From NCBI RefSeq assembly GCF_047948215.1, contig NC_134455.1:106782495-106846494 (forward strand): a stretch of 64,000 nt of DNA. Reading direction: 5' to 3'. This document shows positions 34,371 to 46,080 of the stretch, in pieces. Source of the DNA: Lycorma delicatula (taxonomy: Eukaryota > Arthropoda > Insecta > Hemiptera > Fulgoridae). Position 1 is the first letter of the stretch, and every line of letters begins with the position of its first letter. The notes below the pieces were generated by a model. That model did not search any database and had not been told where the DNA came from. It was given only the letters and a program-made list of their open reading frames with translations. Made by a program: the position numbers and the translations under genes.

Positions 34371-34732
34371 ATAAAACGCACACACAAACACATAAGGAAG
34401 TAGAATAACAAATTAGGTACCATAATTGTTTGATTAAACTGTGTTAATTAAATAGTTTGAGGGACTTATAATTAAGTAAACAAAGAATAATGGCATGTAA
34501 CATACACTTTTCAGATTAGTTAAAAGGAAGTAATTAAAAATTTTTAATGAATTAAAATTATTAATTATGTTTTTCTCTGGAAAACAAAATAAAAATAAAA
34601 ACTGATAAAAGACGTTGATACTTTTTCAGTTATAAAGTGAATAAAATATGTTATGTAACACAATTACAATTTCAGTGTCTATGTAGGTCAACACATAATA
34701 TATATGAGAGTACTTCTTACTTTGTTCTACAA

Positions 34733-34733
<1 letters not shown>

Positions 34734-34764
<31 letters not shown>
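34734..34764. repeat. TA microsatellite
   Basis: About 15 TA dinucleotides. Confidence 0.95.
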
Positions 34765-34767
<3 letters not shown>

Positions 34768-34924
34768 GTTATATATGTATAACACATTACATATATTTTT
34801 TGAATGTTATTAAAAAAAAAAATCAATAAAAAAACACAGCTTCGCAAATCCTTCTTTTTTATTAAGGACATAAGTAATTCTGTTTTATTATTTTTATATT
34901 TACAACCTACTAATTATATTCACG

Positions 34925-36850
34925 TGTTCCAGTTTCAAAGGGTTGCCAGCGCTTTCTTGACCGTGGACGGCCAAGAAAGCCATAAAAGTGTAAATTGTAT
35001 TATTTCCTTGGGCAACCTTCCGTCTACCATCCTATTAACATGGTGCTTCCACCTCTCCCGGTTCTCACCTATTGTGTCGCACAAGGGTAGGTTACATATT
35101 GGTTTGCTTGGCGTTTCTCCTGCCACCACCCCATTCGGTCGCCCTAAAGCATAATACTGATTGTCAGTGCCTAAAAAGGCTACTGAGCCTCGAAACAGTT
35201 TAGCGACCAGTCCTAAACTAAATAGCTCCTAGAACTTACGTAACAGCGTGAGCGGACTAAGCGCGTTGCCATACACCACCGGCTTACGTGTCCCAATCGC
35301 TCACTTGTCATATAAAGGGCTCACTTGCACAAGGGCAGAACATTTAACTGTCTTCTGATATCCTCGTTACTTAAACGATCTTGTCTAGTATACCCCTTTG
35401 CCGAACGCAGGTATCTTTCCGCTGCCTGAATTTTAATAAGTTGTTTCTTTGATAAAACCCAACCACAGAGCCATACAACAGAGTAGGAACAGCCATCACT
35501 TTATAAAACTTCACTTGAGTCTCATTCAGCACCTTTCTGCGCAGTGTTCTTATTGTTCCACTAATGGCTTGAAAACTAGAGATCTTCTTTCGCAATTTCT
35601 ATCGTTCTCGTAAGTAATACCACAGCCTAATTAATTAAAATTAGGCATTTGTTGAAGAATCTTATCTCCTAGGATGATTTTTGATCTAACAGGAAACTTT
35701 CCCAGAAATGCCATTACATTTGTCTTTCTCAGCCATTTCATTTATCTTCATATTATATTGAGAGCTTAAATCATTCAGAGAGAACACAGCCCTCTGCAAA
35801 TCATCTTCCGTTTTTTGAAGGCTTACCTGATCATCCGCAAATAAGATGTTATTAATGGATACATCAGGGTTTATTTGTATCTCTTGGCTTACAGCATTCT
35901 TCCATTCTCTACACATTTCACATCTATATATATATATATATATATTAAACAGAGAGGGAGAAAGATGACAACCCTGCCATACACCTCTATTTATCACAAC
36001 CTCCTCAGCCATCCTCCCATCACAGACGATTACTGTTGATGTCTGCATACATACCATTAATCACATTTATTAAATATTGTGATTAAATATCCCTCTTTTC
36101 ATCATGAAGCAGCATAATTTTCCTCTGAATACCCTATCGAAGCCTTTCTCATAGTCTACAAAGCAGAGACGTGACTCCATATCACTCTACTCTACTCTTT
36201 TTGCAATGATCTGCTGAAGAGAAAAAACTGTCCGTGCATGACCGGCCTCTCCGAAAACTCACCTGGTTTTCCATTAAAACTACCTCCAAAATACTTTGCA
36301 GTCTACGATTGACAATACTGCTATATAACTTATTAGCAGGTGCATAATAAACTTGTCCCTCTGTAATTCTTTACCAAACTTCTACCCTTTCTCTTGAAAA
36401 GGGATATCACATTGGCTATCTTTCACTCCTTAGGGATGTTTGAACTCATCCAACACATATTAAGTAAGTGTAAGAGGCGCAGCTTAAATAATGTGCCTCC
36501 ACACTTCAAGAGCTCAGAGTTAATACCATCTACTACTACTGCTTTTCTGTTTTTTGTTGTTTCAAATCATTTTCCAGTTCTTTAATTTCGATCAAATCAA
36601 TATCAAAACTTTTTTCAGTAGGTTCTGGGTTTTCTATTGTTGATCTCTTGTTTTTGTAATGTCCTACCCATTCTTCCTTACCTACAATATCCAGTGTCGC
36701 TGTATCTTTTTCTGAGCTATTTAGATGTTTCATGAGTTTATAGCCAATTGTTTGTCTGCCATGTACATCCTTCTCTACCATAGATATAAACCTGTCCCAC
36801 GATTTCCGATGAGCTCTTATTATTATAATTTTAGCATAATTCCTTTTAAT
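34925..36850 (-). pseudogene. Endonuclease/RT-type LINE, ORF2 pseudogene
   Basis: This is a 1.9-kb remnant of a second LINE family, distinct from the 30.4-kb one. In minus-strand order: the linker 'EKDVHGRQTIGYKLMKHLN' (about 36790), 'IDLIEIKELENDL' (about 36590), 'VDGINSELLKCGG' (about 36520), 'SSNIPKE' (about 36435), and motif A-like 'SRLCFVDYEKGFDRV' (about 36150). Then 'GVWQGCHLSPSLFNIY' (about 35975), catalytic FADD in 'NNILFADDQVSLQKTEDDLQ' (about 35840), 'AVPTLLYGS' (about 35480), 'WKHHVNRMVDGRLPKEII' (about 35050) and a 'GRPRSRKRW' end near 34960. Stops and frame changes separate most blocks. The normal Tyr-Ile-Asp-Asp-like stretch after LFN is replaced by an (Ile-Tyr)n run encoded by a TA microsatellite (35924-35945). 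No tail or target duplication was identified. Confidence 0.85.
35924..35945. repeat. TA microsatellite inside LINE RT
   Basis: An (TA)n run within the reverse-transcriptase pseudogene, translated as alternating Ile and Tyr. Confidence 0.9.
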
Positions 36851-39145
36851 TCTATACTGCTATCCCGCTATATGGTAAATTAAAATATAAAGATTTCTTT
36901 TACGAAGTATAAAAAAATCGATAAATATTTACGTAAAATTGTTGTTATATATATTTTTATCATAATTTGTTATTTTAGCAATGAATTTAGTAATTTCTCG
37001 GATCTATAACTGGATTTAATAAATAAATCATTTCCTTAGAATTTACAAAAATAAACCAAAAACTGTAACAATTATTAACATTGAAATAAAATAAAATCAC
37101 TGAAACAACTTAAGGATGAGGAATATTGTTGCGATAAAAGTGCTATCAAAATTTTATACACTGAAAGATTGAAGTCGTTGAAAGGTGGTCCAGAGCATCG
37201 ATCAAGAATAAACTATACCATGTTATCTGTTGTTTCTCGTATTATAGTAAGGGCGAGGAAAACAATTCAGCCCGAGCACTCTCCAAAACATCAACCGCTA
37301 TCAATTTTATTTCTTTGGCTTTGTTTAAAATGGTTTAAAAAATATAACAGGGAGTGAGAAAAATTGAGTAAAGAAAAAGTAGAATTTTCTTTTAAAGAAA
37401 TGATACGTAATAAAATGAAAAAAAGTTGATTTTTTATGCTAAAATATTGATATGTAATTTATTTTTTTAATATTATATTTTACTCTGATTCAATTATAAT
37501 TACATTTTCAAGGAATAAGAAGGTTTTTTCTAATTTGCTTAATTTTTGAACATGATTTTTTACATATTATTATTATGGTAAAGTAAATATGATGTAAGAA
37601 TAACAAATTAATAGAAAAGAAACTCATTATTTTCATTTGATAAGAACTTCTGTATTTTATAAAATCCAATAGCTTTTTTACAATAATCAATAGATAAATA
37701 TAAAAAAATATGAATCAAATTATTAATAACAATTTATTTGTTATATTACATTCTACATGTAACTTAGAGATGATTCATTTGTGGAATATGAAGACACTGG
37801 ACGACTGAAGTAGTTGATATATAATTTGAAAGAAATGAAAGTGACGTCACGTAGGAAAGCTGTAGTATCCTTTCAACATTTGCTGAATCTCCGAATAACT
37901 ACCTTTTTTAAAGATTAGACTACATGAAATTGGAATTTTTACGTAATGTTACGTTGTAATCCTGTTTTTATACCACTCTTTCTTTCATCGCTTGAGAAAG
38001 GAACTGTACAATAAAAATAAAAGAATAAATATTTTTTACAAAGAATACAGGTAACAAATAGCGATAACAGTATTCAATACCATTAATAAATAAGAGGTTG
38101 ATGCCCACAACTAGATGATTTGCTGATTACGCTAACCCATAAGAAACCTGAGTTGGTTTCCTTATATCAATTTCCGGTAGTTTTTTAAGGCGGAACAATT
38201 CTATAACATTTATCAATAACTTTAAATTAAAAGAGTATGATAATCTGACTTGATAATTTGTTTTTATTTTATAATCAACATCTGGTGTCCCTTACGCCAG
38301 CGGTCGCCAATACCCCGAAATCTTTTGCACCTCACGAACTAAATTCATAAATTTGAATCCCGATGACAACTAACATGAATTTCTTAAAAAAAAAAATAAA
38401 TACATTTGTAAAATAATTATAACAGAAAACTTCCATTTTATAAATATGAAATGGAAGTTTATTTATTTATTTAATATAAAAAAAATCATAAATCTATATT
38501 ATTAAAGAAATTTAGTAAGTGTATGTGTTCGCGCGCGCGTACGTGCGTAACGCTTATACGAAATCGAGCAAAACGAATGTTATATTCTAATAGAGGACCA
38601 AAAGTGACCTGCTGACACCAATTGGAACTTTACACCAAACTTGATAGTTTTCGAAATAATGGAGGTGAAAGATCAAATAAAATAAATCTTTTATTGCTTA
38701 TTCTGAGTTTATTTAAAATTTTTAATAAACTCTATTTTAAATAATTTTATTCAATTGACTTTAACTTTATATTTGTTTATTTTTTATTGATTTTATAATT
38801 CTTGGATTCAACAAGATAGCGCATAGAGCCAAACGGTTTGTGAAGTTACTGCAAGAAGTTTTCGGAGCTCGAATCATTTCTGAGTTTTTGGTCACCTCGT
38901 AGTAATTAAATTAAAAAGAAAAATGTGTAACTACACATAAATAACACGAATTATTTTTAATGTTTAAATTACGCAATGATCGGTTTATAAATCATTAGGA
39001 AGTCTTTATTTATTCATAAAGTAATAAACTGAATTTATGTATTTAAAGTGGAAAACAGAAAATTTAGTTACTAGTTTACAGGTTAAGAAACAACTGTTTC
39101 TTTTTTTTTCAGTTAATCTGAAAAAAAAATTAAATGTCATCGTAA
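36851..39145. other. AT-rich spacer with possible hAT end
   Basis: No supported gene. CAGCGGTCGCCAATAC at 38300-38315 resembles a hAT terminal sequence (CAGNGGTNNNCAA) but no partner end was found. A short CG-alternating tract (gcgcgcgcg) lies near 38531. Confidence 0.4.
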
Positions 39146-39146
39146 A

Positions 39147-39205
39147 AATTAATTACAAGGTAATTCATTTTGCAAGGTAATTCATTTTAAATTACAAGGT
39201 AACCA
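39147..39205. repeat. Short tandem repeat
   Basis: 'ttacaaggtaattcatttt', 'tgcaaggtaattcatttta' and 'attacaaggtaaccatttt' follow each other, about three units of 20 bases. Confidence 0.75.
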
Positions 39206-39479
39206 TTTTCATCGATTTCAATAAAAAAAATAGAAGGTACTCAGTTCGAATCGAGTCTTTTTAATTGTTATTATTTATAGTTTTTTTTTTTTTTTTAATA
39301 TTATGTATATTTTTAGAGTTTCAGTCTTTATCAAATGAACCGTCTTCAATGATTTTTTTTGTTGTTTTATACAGAATGTTTCTTTGGTGATTCGTTATTG
39401 TTTTATCACAACAATTAAGTTCATAATCATTTGCTATATCCATTTTAAAAGTAATTCGACCGTCTTTTGAAACGAATTA

Positions 39480-40110
39480 TCCTTGGTGATTAAAATAAAT
39501 TATCTAAAATATCATCAATCGAAAACGATTATGGTCCAAATGTGATTAATTATTTCAAGTTTCATCAAAAACTGAATCGTAACAAAAAAAGATCATTTTG
39601 CCAATTTACTGGGATTACAAAGGTGTTGTCTATCTTGAGCTGCTTCCAAGGAATCAAACGATCAATTTAGACGTTAAGTGTCAGAACATCTAAAAACATC
39701 TATCTGAAACTGAAGGAATCAATAAAAGAAAAACGGACAGAATTGGCAAATAGAAAAGAAATCGTGTTCCACCAAGACAATGCAAGGCGTGACATATCTT
39801 TGTAGCTCGTGGCAAATTATTGGAGCTTGTTTGAGAAGTAATATTTCATCCCCCATATAGCTTCAATCTTGCAACATAACATTACTATTTATTTCGAAGT
39901 ATATAAAACTCTTGGAAAGAGTATTTCGAAGTATATAAAACTACATGGAAAACCTTCGCTAAAGATGATGATCTGAAATCGCACTTGGTTCGGTTTTTTG
40001 CTGACAAGGACGAGAAGTTCGTGAGCGCGAAATCATGAAATTGCCAGAAAGATGCCAAAAGGTTGTAGGACAAAATGGAAAACAATTGATTAAAGGTCAG
40101 TTGATTAAAC
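39480..40110 (+). pseudogene. mariner-family transposase, C-terminal catalytic half
   Basis: Plus-strand translation shows mariner landmarks in order. 'YWDYKGVVYLELLPRNQTIN' (about 39607-39670) corresponds to the WD-x-K-G-x-x-x-x-E-L-L segment. 'IVFHQDNARRD' (about 39760) holds the second catalytic Asp. 'HPPYSFNLA' (about 39850) is the conserved YSPDLAP-type motif, degraded. 'KTFAKDDDLKSHLVRFFADK' (about 39950) and 'MKLPERCQKVVGQNGK'-like residues (about 40035-40080, mixed frame) follow. Stops and frameshifts occur between blocks, and a 28-base segment ('tatttcgaagtatataaaact') is tandemly duplicated at 39890-39945. The first catalytic Asp region is not recoverable. It is a different piece from the mariner N-terminus at 18.7 kb. 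Confidence 0.8.
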
Positions 40111-40139
40111 AGAATAACATTAACGAAATCATTTAAACA

Positions 40140-42340
40140 ATTATGGATAATTTAAAAGTTTTTAAGTTTAAATATTTATTTCAAAATTTTTCAGTTTCAA
40201 TCTTTATGTAAGTGCCTCTACAACGTATACCATCTTCAAAACTAAAATCAGAGCCACACTATTGTTGTGACAAAAGAATCATTAACGTCATCAGTTCTAG
40301 GCTACTACAACAGATGAAGTATACTGTTTTAAAGATTTGTTCAACTTAATTTTATTTCCTAATCTACGATTCAAGCTTCATTCGATATAATATACCGTTT
40401 GAGTCACACGTTTTTTGAACTACGTGTCTACCAAGAAATTTATCCTACAATATATATTTTAATATACATTTCAATATATTTCGTATCTAGTTCATATTCA
40501 TACAAAGACAATTCAGCTGAAGTTTCAACAATTTAAATACTGAAGAATTATATCGGAACACTTAGTAGAAGACCGGAAATTCTGACGAATTTTCTGATTT
40601 CTGATCAATGGGATCCTAAGCCACGTACCCAGTTTTTATATATAAACTACATAATAACGACAGTAAAACAATAATCAACTGAATATAATAATTAAATATC
40701 ACCGGATATAGCTGAATATTATTACTAGTCAGTTATATACACAGGATACCCCGCATACTGGTTTTGCATGTACGCGCAAGCGCGCGTACGAGAACATAAA
40801 TTATCAGGAGTTCAACTCAAGATGTCATATTTAGATTACTTTAGTCCTTGGGTACACATATCGATCGACTTGTAATAATATTTTGAATATAGTTGTTTCA
40901 TACCGTAGTATTATAAGGAACGTGCATGCTCTGCCTTCTATTTGCATGCTATCTGCAAGAGCAGATTTGTTATTAGAGAGCGGAACAACAGCATTCGCTG
41001 ATAAGGAAAGACGGATTAGAGGTGCTTAAGTTGATCGCAGTCTGTGTTGTTCTAACTAGGAGGGTGGGAGAGTCGAGTAGGCTTGACCTATTGTTATTAC
41101 TTGTACGGTATCTTCACCCCGGCTCGCCTGGTCGTATGTCATTGCCCTGTTTATATGTTGCTGGCTCATGAAGATGGGTATTACTATAATCATAATATAC
41201 TTATTTATAAATTCTGTATTGTAGTTTCACTCGTATCGTAGTGATTCAGCACTTTTCATTAAGTCTGATCGAATAGAACGTGAATTTACGTTAGAAAGGT
41301 GAAACATATTCGTATTCAGAGTGAGAAATTAGTTTTAAAAAATCGCTGTGGGAATTATTTGTATTGAAAAAATTTTTTAGAATATCTAACAATGAGAAGA
41401 AGTCTTTAAAATCATTACATTACTCGCATCGTTGATTGTAATTTCACATAATTAAACTGGATTTTTCCATAGGTCCGCGTTCCATTTGATAAATTCATTA
41501 TCGGGGTAAATATTTTGTAACTAGTAATATAAAAAGTCTACGACTGAACACCATTTTTTCCTATACCACCATTTTATCACAATTTTTTTCCTATATGTTA
41601 TTGTAACATTTTTACATCAATATCCAACTTTGCCGTTGAAATCCAAAGCGTACGCAGTGTTTAAGAGGTATGTATCATTAAATAGAATTACGTCATATCT
41701 TGATGACTTCGTGTAGAGCACGTCATATCCTAAAGAAGTTACTTTAATTCTTAAAAGTGTTCATTATCCGTTCGTCCTTTTTTCGTTTGTTCGACCTTGC
41801 TCCTTTTCAAAACTACTATTAGAAATGGTAAATAAACTATGGAATTATTTCTTTTAATATTTATTAAAAGAAAACCAGATATCCGAAAGCTAACCAATTA
41901 CTGCTACTGTAAATAACTCATATATTTTTAAATTTTAAATTAATTTATTACCACATTTATTCCAGATTTGCGAAATAAAAGATTTTTAGAGAATTTATAT
42001 TTTACAAGTAAGTTATATTTATGTTTTTTCACTATTAGCAGTTATTTAGTATAATAAAATTTTTAAATTGATGGATCATGGTTATCCAATTGTCATTGAA
42101 ATTGGTTTTAAATGTTATATAAACATAGTACTGGATATGCATCACGAATAAAATTGTTTGAATTTTTTTTTTTGTACAGGATTTTCAATTATCTTTCATT
42201 ATATACGAAACTTTCTGTATCTCTTTTAAATTATTATATTAAATCATATGGTTATTGATAAAATAAACGAGGAAAGAAGAAAAACCATCATAAGTAAAGA
42301 TTAAATTTTTAAATTTTTGGGAAACTTTTTCTTTTTATAG
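40140..42340. other. AT-rich spacer, nothing recognised
   Basis: Slightly GC-richer around 40920-41160 ('ggtatcttcaccccggctcg') but no open frame or motif. A short palindromic 'gcgcaagcgcgcgtacg' lies near 40772. Confidence 0.45.
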
Positions 42341-42600
42341 AGCAGTGGTTCCCAACCGGTGCATCGCGACAGACTGGTGTCACTTAGTCCCATGGGGTGT
42401 GTCGCGAAATTTAAGAATTTAAAAAATCATTTTATGCCAGCCATTCAAAACGCCTCTATACAACGTAATCTATATTTACCATGAAACCTTTGGTACGGAA
42501 AAATTTATTTTGAAACAGACTATACCAGTCTATACAGACAACAATACTGAGTTTAGTTTTTCTTCCTGCCGATAATTTTAAGTGAAGAACACCTACAACA

Positions 42601-43048
42601 ATGTTTAATTTACTGTTTCCACTTGGTAATAAACCTAGTGTTCATTGTTACCACGTAGAGGGATTTATCCCTCAGCGTAAGAATTTTTTAAGACTGAGGA
42701 AAAGTTTTGGAAATCGGCTTATACAAAATAAGAAAGAATTACTGAAAAGGTTAATAAAAGAACATCTAAATGCATTGCAACACCGGCATGGCATTTTCAC
42801 ACACAAAAAATGCATTACAAACTTCAGTAACAAAATACTTATCAATTTCAATGTTAGAATATATAATTTCTCTCTTTGGTACATATAGTGAGATCAACTT
42901 ACGAAACACCACTAATCTAACTATCAATGAAAAAAATGAAATGTTAAACTTGTCATGCGATTCTACAATGAAAACAAAATTTTTGACACTTCAGTACAGT
43001 TCTTTTGGATTGGATGTTAGTATCCCACAATCGGAAAGTGGGCCATAA
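42601..43048 (+). pseudogene. hAT transposase remnant (ZBED/FAM200-like C-terminus)
   Basis: Two overlapping plus-strand frames (42601-42888 and 42770-43048) lie inside the TIR-bounded element. The second ends 'INEKNEMLNLSCDSTMKTKF', then 'LTLQYSSFGLDVSI' and a stop. The pattern E-x-L-x-x-L-x-C-D-S-x-x-K-x-x-F resembles the segment preceding the hAT C-terminal dimerisation domain in ZBED5/FAM200-type proteins. The first frame has the Arg/Lys-rich 'KKELLKRLIKEHLNALQHR'. The BED zinc finger, catalytic residues and dimerisation motif are absent. Assignment depends on the element's ends as much as on the protein, and could be wrong in detail. Confidence 0.45.
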
Positions 43049-43378
43049 AAGTTTTGCTGCCGTTTTCAATTCATACTTGTGCAAATCAGCACTCAAATAA
43101 TGAAAATAGGGAAATCTAAACAGAAGAATAGACTAGTACATTTTGAAGATGATTTGTGTGTTGGACTGATAACCATAAAGTCACATGTTGACAAACTCTG
43201 TGGAACACACCTAGCGCAGATGTCTAATTTTTTTAAGTTATCTATATATATTTTAAGAAAAAATATATATATATTTTCTGTTTTAAATCGGAATTTCTAT
43301 ACAGATAGGTGGGTATTCCACGCACTTATTTTTGTCTTTTTCCTGTTCTCCATATGCAGCTTGTATTTAGAAGAATCC

Positions 43379-43580
43379 AACTCTCTTTTTCTGTTTAGGC
43401 TTCGTAACTATCGTAAGGTATTACTTCAGAGGATGAATGAGGATGATATGTATGACTGTAAATGAAATGTAGTCTTGTACAGTCTCAGGTCGACCATTAC
43501 TGAGATGTGTGGTTAATTGAAACCCAACTACCAAAGATCACCGGTATCCACGATCTAGTATTCAAATCCATTTAAAGAAA
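43379..43580 (-). repeat. SINE-2, truncated, with 18-bp target duplication
   Basis: The insert is flanked by a perfect 18-bp duplication TTGTATTTAGAAGAATCC (43361-43378 and 43581-43598). Read on the minus strand it starts 'ttctttaaatggatttgaat', contains 'ccacacatctcagtaatgg' and 'acatatcatcctcattcatc', and ends 'ctctgaagtaataccttacg' then 'gcctaaacagaaaaag'. The last 45 bases match the 3' tail of SINE-1. The tRNA-like head is missing, so it is 5'-truncated. It sits inside the hAT at 42343-43809 and is therefore younger than it. Confidence 0.85.
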
Positions 43581-43989
43581 TTGTATTTAGAAGAATCCGT
43601 ATGCTTGCGTGTTAACATTTGTCAATGTACACTGGATATCTGATGCTTAGCATTAGATATTACAGTACATTTTATTAATACTATTGTTAATATTATTATT
43701 ATTGCCAGTATCATAATTATTGTTATTAATAAAAAAAACAAATAAGTGTCGCGATATCATGGGAATTGAATGAAGTGTGTCGTTGGTCAAAAAATGCTAA
43801 GAACCACTAGTAAAATGAAGAGTTTTATATCTATCAAACTTTAAATGGAAAAATTGTTCATATCTATTACCCTTTCAGAATTATCACTTAAAAATTAATA
43901 TAAAGACGAACAGGGATGACGTCTAAAATTATTTTCAGGAGCGGAATTAAAAACAAAATTTTGTGATTCATACGAGTATATATATATAC

Positions 43990-44088
43990 AAAAATAAATG
44001 TAAATTCTTCTAGAAAATGAACATTTTCAATGACCAGAGTTTAGTCATTAAAAATTTTCATTTTCTAGAAGAATTTTCAATTATTTTT
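43990..44088. ncRNA. Long near-perfect hairpin, microRNA-precursor-like or MITE
   Basis: The left arm 44002-44034 and right arm 44044-44076 are complementary at 31 of 33 positions around a 9-base loop (CAGAGTTTA). After a 4-base internal mismatch the stem extends by eight more A/T pairs (43990-43997 with 44081-44088). The arms begin AAATTCTTCTAGAAAATGAA. Size and single-hairpin shape would suit a pre-miRNA, but an inverted duplication or small palindromic MITE gives the same structure. Being symmetric, either strand could be transcribed. Expression cannot be judged from sequence. Confidence 0.6.
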
Positions 44089-44228
44089 CTAAGCAATTAA
44101 AATTTGCTTTCACTTTTTATAACTTTTTATGACTGAAAATATGTACTAGAGAAATTAGATAACCGTATATTTCTCAAATTATCACCATGCTCTCAAGTTA
44201 GTTTCATTAGTTCTAAACAAAAAAACTG

Positions 44229-44387
44229 CCGGCCTCCGTGGCGCAAGTGGTAATGTCTCGGCCATTCATCCGGAGGTCCCGGGTTTGAATCCCGGTCAGG
44301 TACGGCATTTTCACACGCTACAAAAACTGTCATTCACCTCATCCTCTGAAGCAATACCTAATGGTGGTCCCGGAGGTTAAAAAACCC
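44229..44387 (+). repeat. SINE-1, best complete copy
   Basis: The head has A box TGGCGCAAGTGG (44239-44250) and B box GGTTTGAATCCC (44282-44293). The body is 'ttttcacacgctacaaaaac' and the tail 'tctgaagcaatacctaatgg' plus 'tcccggaggttaaaa'. It is flanked by AAAAAACTG on both sides (44220-44228 and 44388-44396), a probable target duplication though A-rich. About 160 bases with an internal pol III promoter; mobilised in trans by a LINE. Other copies are at 1434, 10377 and 16196. Confidence 0.9.
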
Positions 44388-44399
44388 AAAAAACTGGAT

Positions 44400-46080
44400 T
44401 TAGTGTTATATAGAGATTTACTTATTTGAACTGTACTATTTACTATAGAGAATAAATCATTTCAATAAAAGTATGCCTAATATATGATTAATCTAGATTT
44501 TCCAACCGAGTTGAGAAAATTTGTTAAATTTGCCAATGAAAGGAATAAATTTTATTAATTAATTGCTTTAGACTATTTCATCGGCGGCGCTAGTTATTTT
44601 CTGAAAGAGTAACGACATTCATTGCAGAAATGTTTCCTACGGTAAACTGAATGAAGATGTCACTTAAAGAGTTGAATTCATTTGTATTTTGGTGGACTTG
44701 GAATTTGATTTCCAATATTATATTCAGTTCAGTGAAGAAGATAATAGAAACCACTTCACTGCTCACTTTTTCTATGAAGGCTAGCATAGATTGCTTGTTT
44801 TTCTGAGGTGGCTGTACAGACATTATTTATTACAAAATTTTTGTTCGTAACAGTCATAATTTAATTATATTATTGAGTATGTATTTCTACTACAGCTTGG
44901 GATAAGGATTAAATAGTTTTAAGAGACATTTATCCAAATGAGGGCAATATTTGATGATAATGGTCAATTATAATCATAAGTCATAAAATCAATTATAGAC
45001 CTATATAACATTTAACATTTCACTGAAAGCGAACGGTGTTCACAAATCCATTAATGCCTGAAAGTAGTTTGCCAATTCCTTCCTTAGCTATCTATTCCTT
45101 AATTGCTCTGCAAAATTCTCGTAATTTGCTGATTGGTGTAGTTTTTCATATTAGAAAAGAAGCTTAATTAATTAATGAACAATTGGTACATCTATAAACT
45201 CATAAATTATTATCATACGTCTGAACTTATTTAAAATAAAACTCCTTAAAAGGGAATAACAGAAAAATATAATGAAATATTAGAATATAAGTGTTAATTG
45301 AAATATTGTAAAGACATTTTTTCCAATTCGCAACCCATTTGTAACATATTAACATGTTATTCAATATTTTTGACGTATTATGTACCAAAAATCGAATAGA
45401 ATTTTAAATGTTTATTAGTTGCCTGCTGAAAGGAAAAATATATTTTCTATTTTCTATTTAAGGAATATCTCTAAATCTAATCATTTTAATTAATAGAAAG
45501 AAAAACTTTCTTTATATTCTTGGAAAAATGAATTTTTTTAAACTACTTGCCAGTTTTTTTTTATTTAGAAAGAATGAAATGTTTTCCAACGTCATATACT
45601 TAATTAAATTAAGTTACTCCTAATTTTTAAATTATCCGTTGATTATTGTTAATGTAGAGATTTTGAAATATCAGTTAACAGGTTGAATGTAATCATCCGT
45701 TTTTGAAAAATCTTCCACAAATACAGAAAGAAATTAATCAGTGCTAAGTAAAAATCAAAAAAATATCTTAAAACAAAAAACTGACAATTTTTATAGTAAA
45801 ATTAAATTTGAACTGACTTTTTTGTAAAATTTTTACAGTGACTTTGCACAGTACTTCGCAAAAGAAAGTTATAAGGTTAAACTAAAAATAAAAATCTTAA
45901 AACGGAAAATAGACAATTTTTATAAACAAAAAAGTTTGCTGTACACCTTATGACTTCCTTTTACAAAGCTTTCCTAAGTTTTTTATCTTTTTAGAGTCAT
46001 CGAACTGTGATAAAATAAAAATTTTACCTTTATACTTAAAAAATATATATTTGTCCGTAATTTAAGAATCTGTAGAAATG
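44400..46080. other. AT-rich spacer, no supported gene
   Basis: A minus-strand frame of 77 codons (44590-44823) has no recognised motif. Nothing else. Confidence 0.45.

Larger units (their letters stand above)
42343..43809 (+). mobile_element. hAT-superfamily transposon with TIRs
   Basis: The left end is CAGTGGTTCCCAACCGG (42343). The right end read inward is TAGTGGTTCTTAGCATT (from 43809). Both are hAT-type terminal repeats, with a related TGTCGCGA block near each end. The element is about 1.47 kb, including a 200-base SINE-2 insertion, so it was shorter than an autonomous hAT. Flanking octamers (TTATAGAG, GTAAAATG) match poorly. A degraded transposase fragment lies inside. Confidence 0.8.

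Noticed and set aside
34058..34423. 121-codon minus-strand frame
   Set aside because: Its length comes from a TA microsatellite that encodes an Ile-Tyr run.
44229..44300. Functional tRNA gene
   Set aside because: A and B boxes are good, but the cloverleaf arms do not pair properly, a SINE body and tail follow, and the same unit recurs at several dispersed sites.
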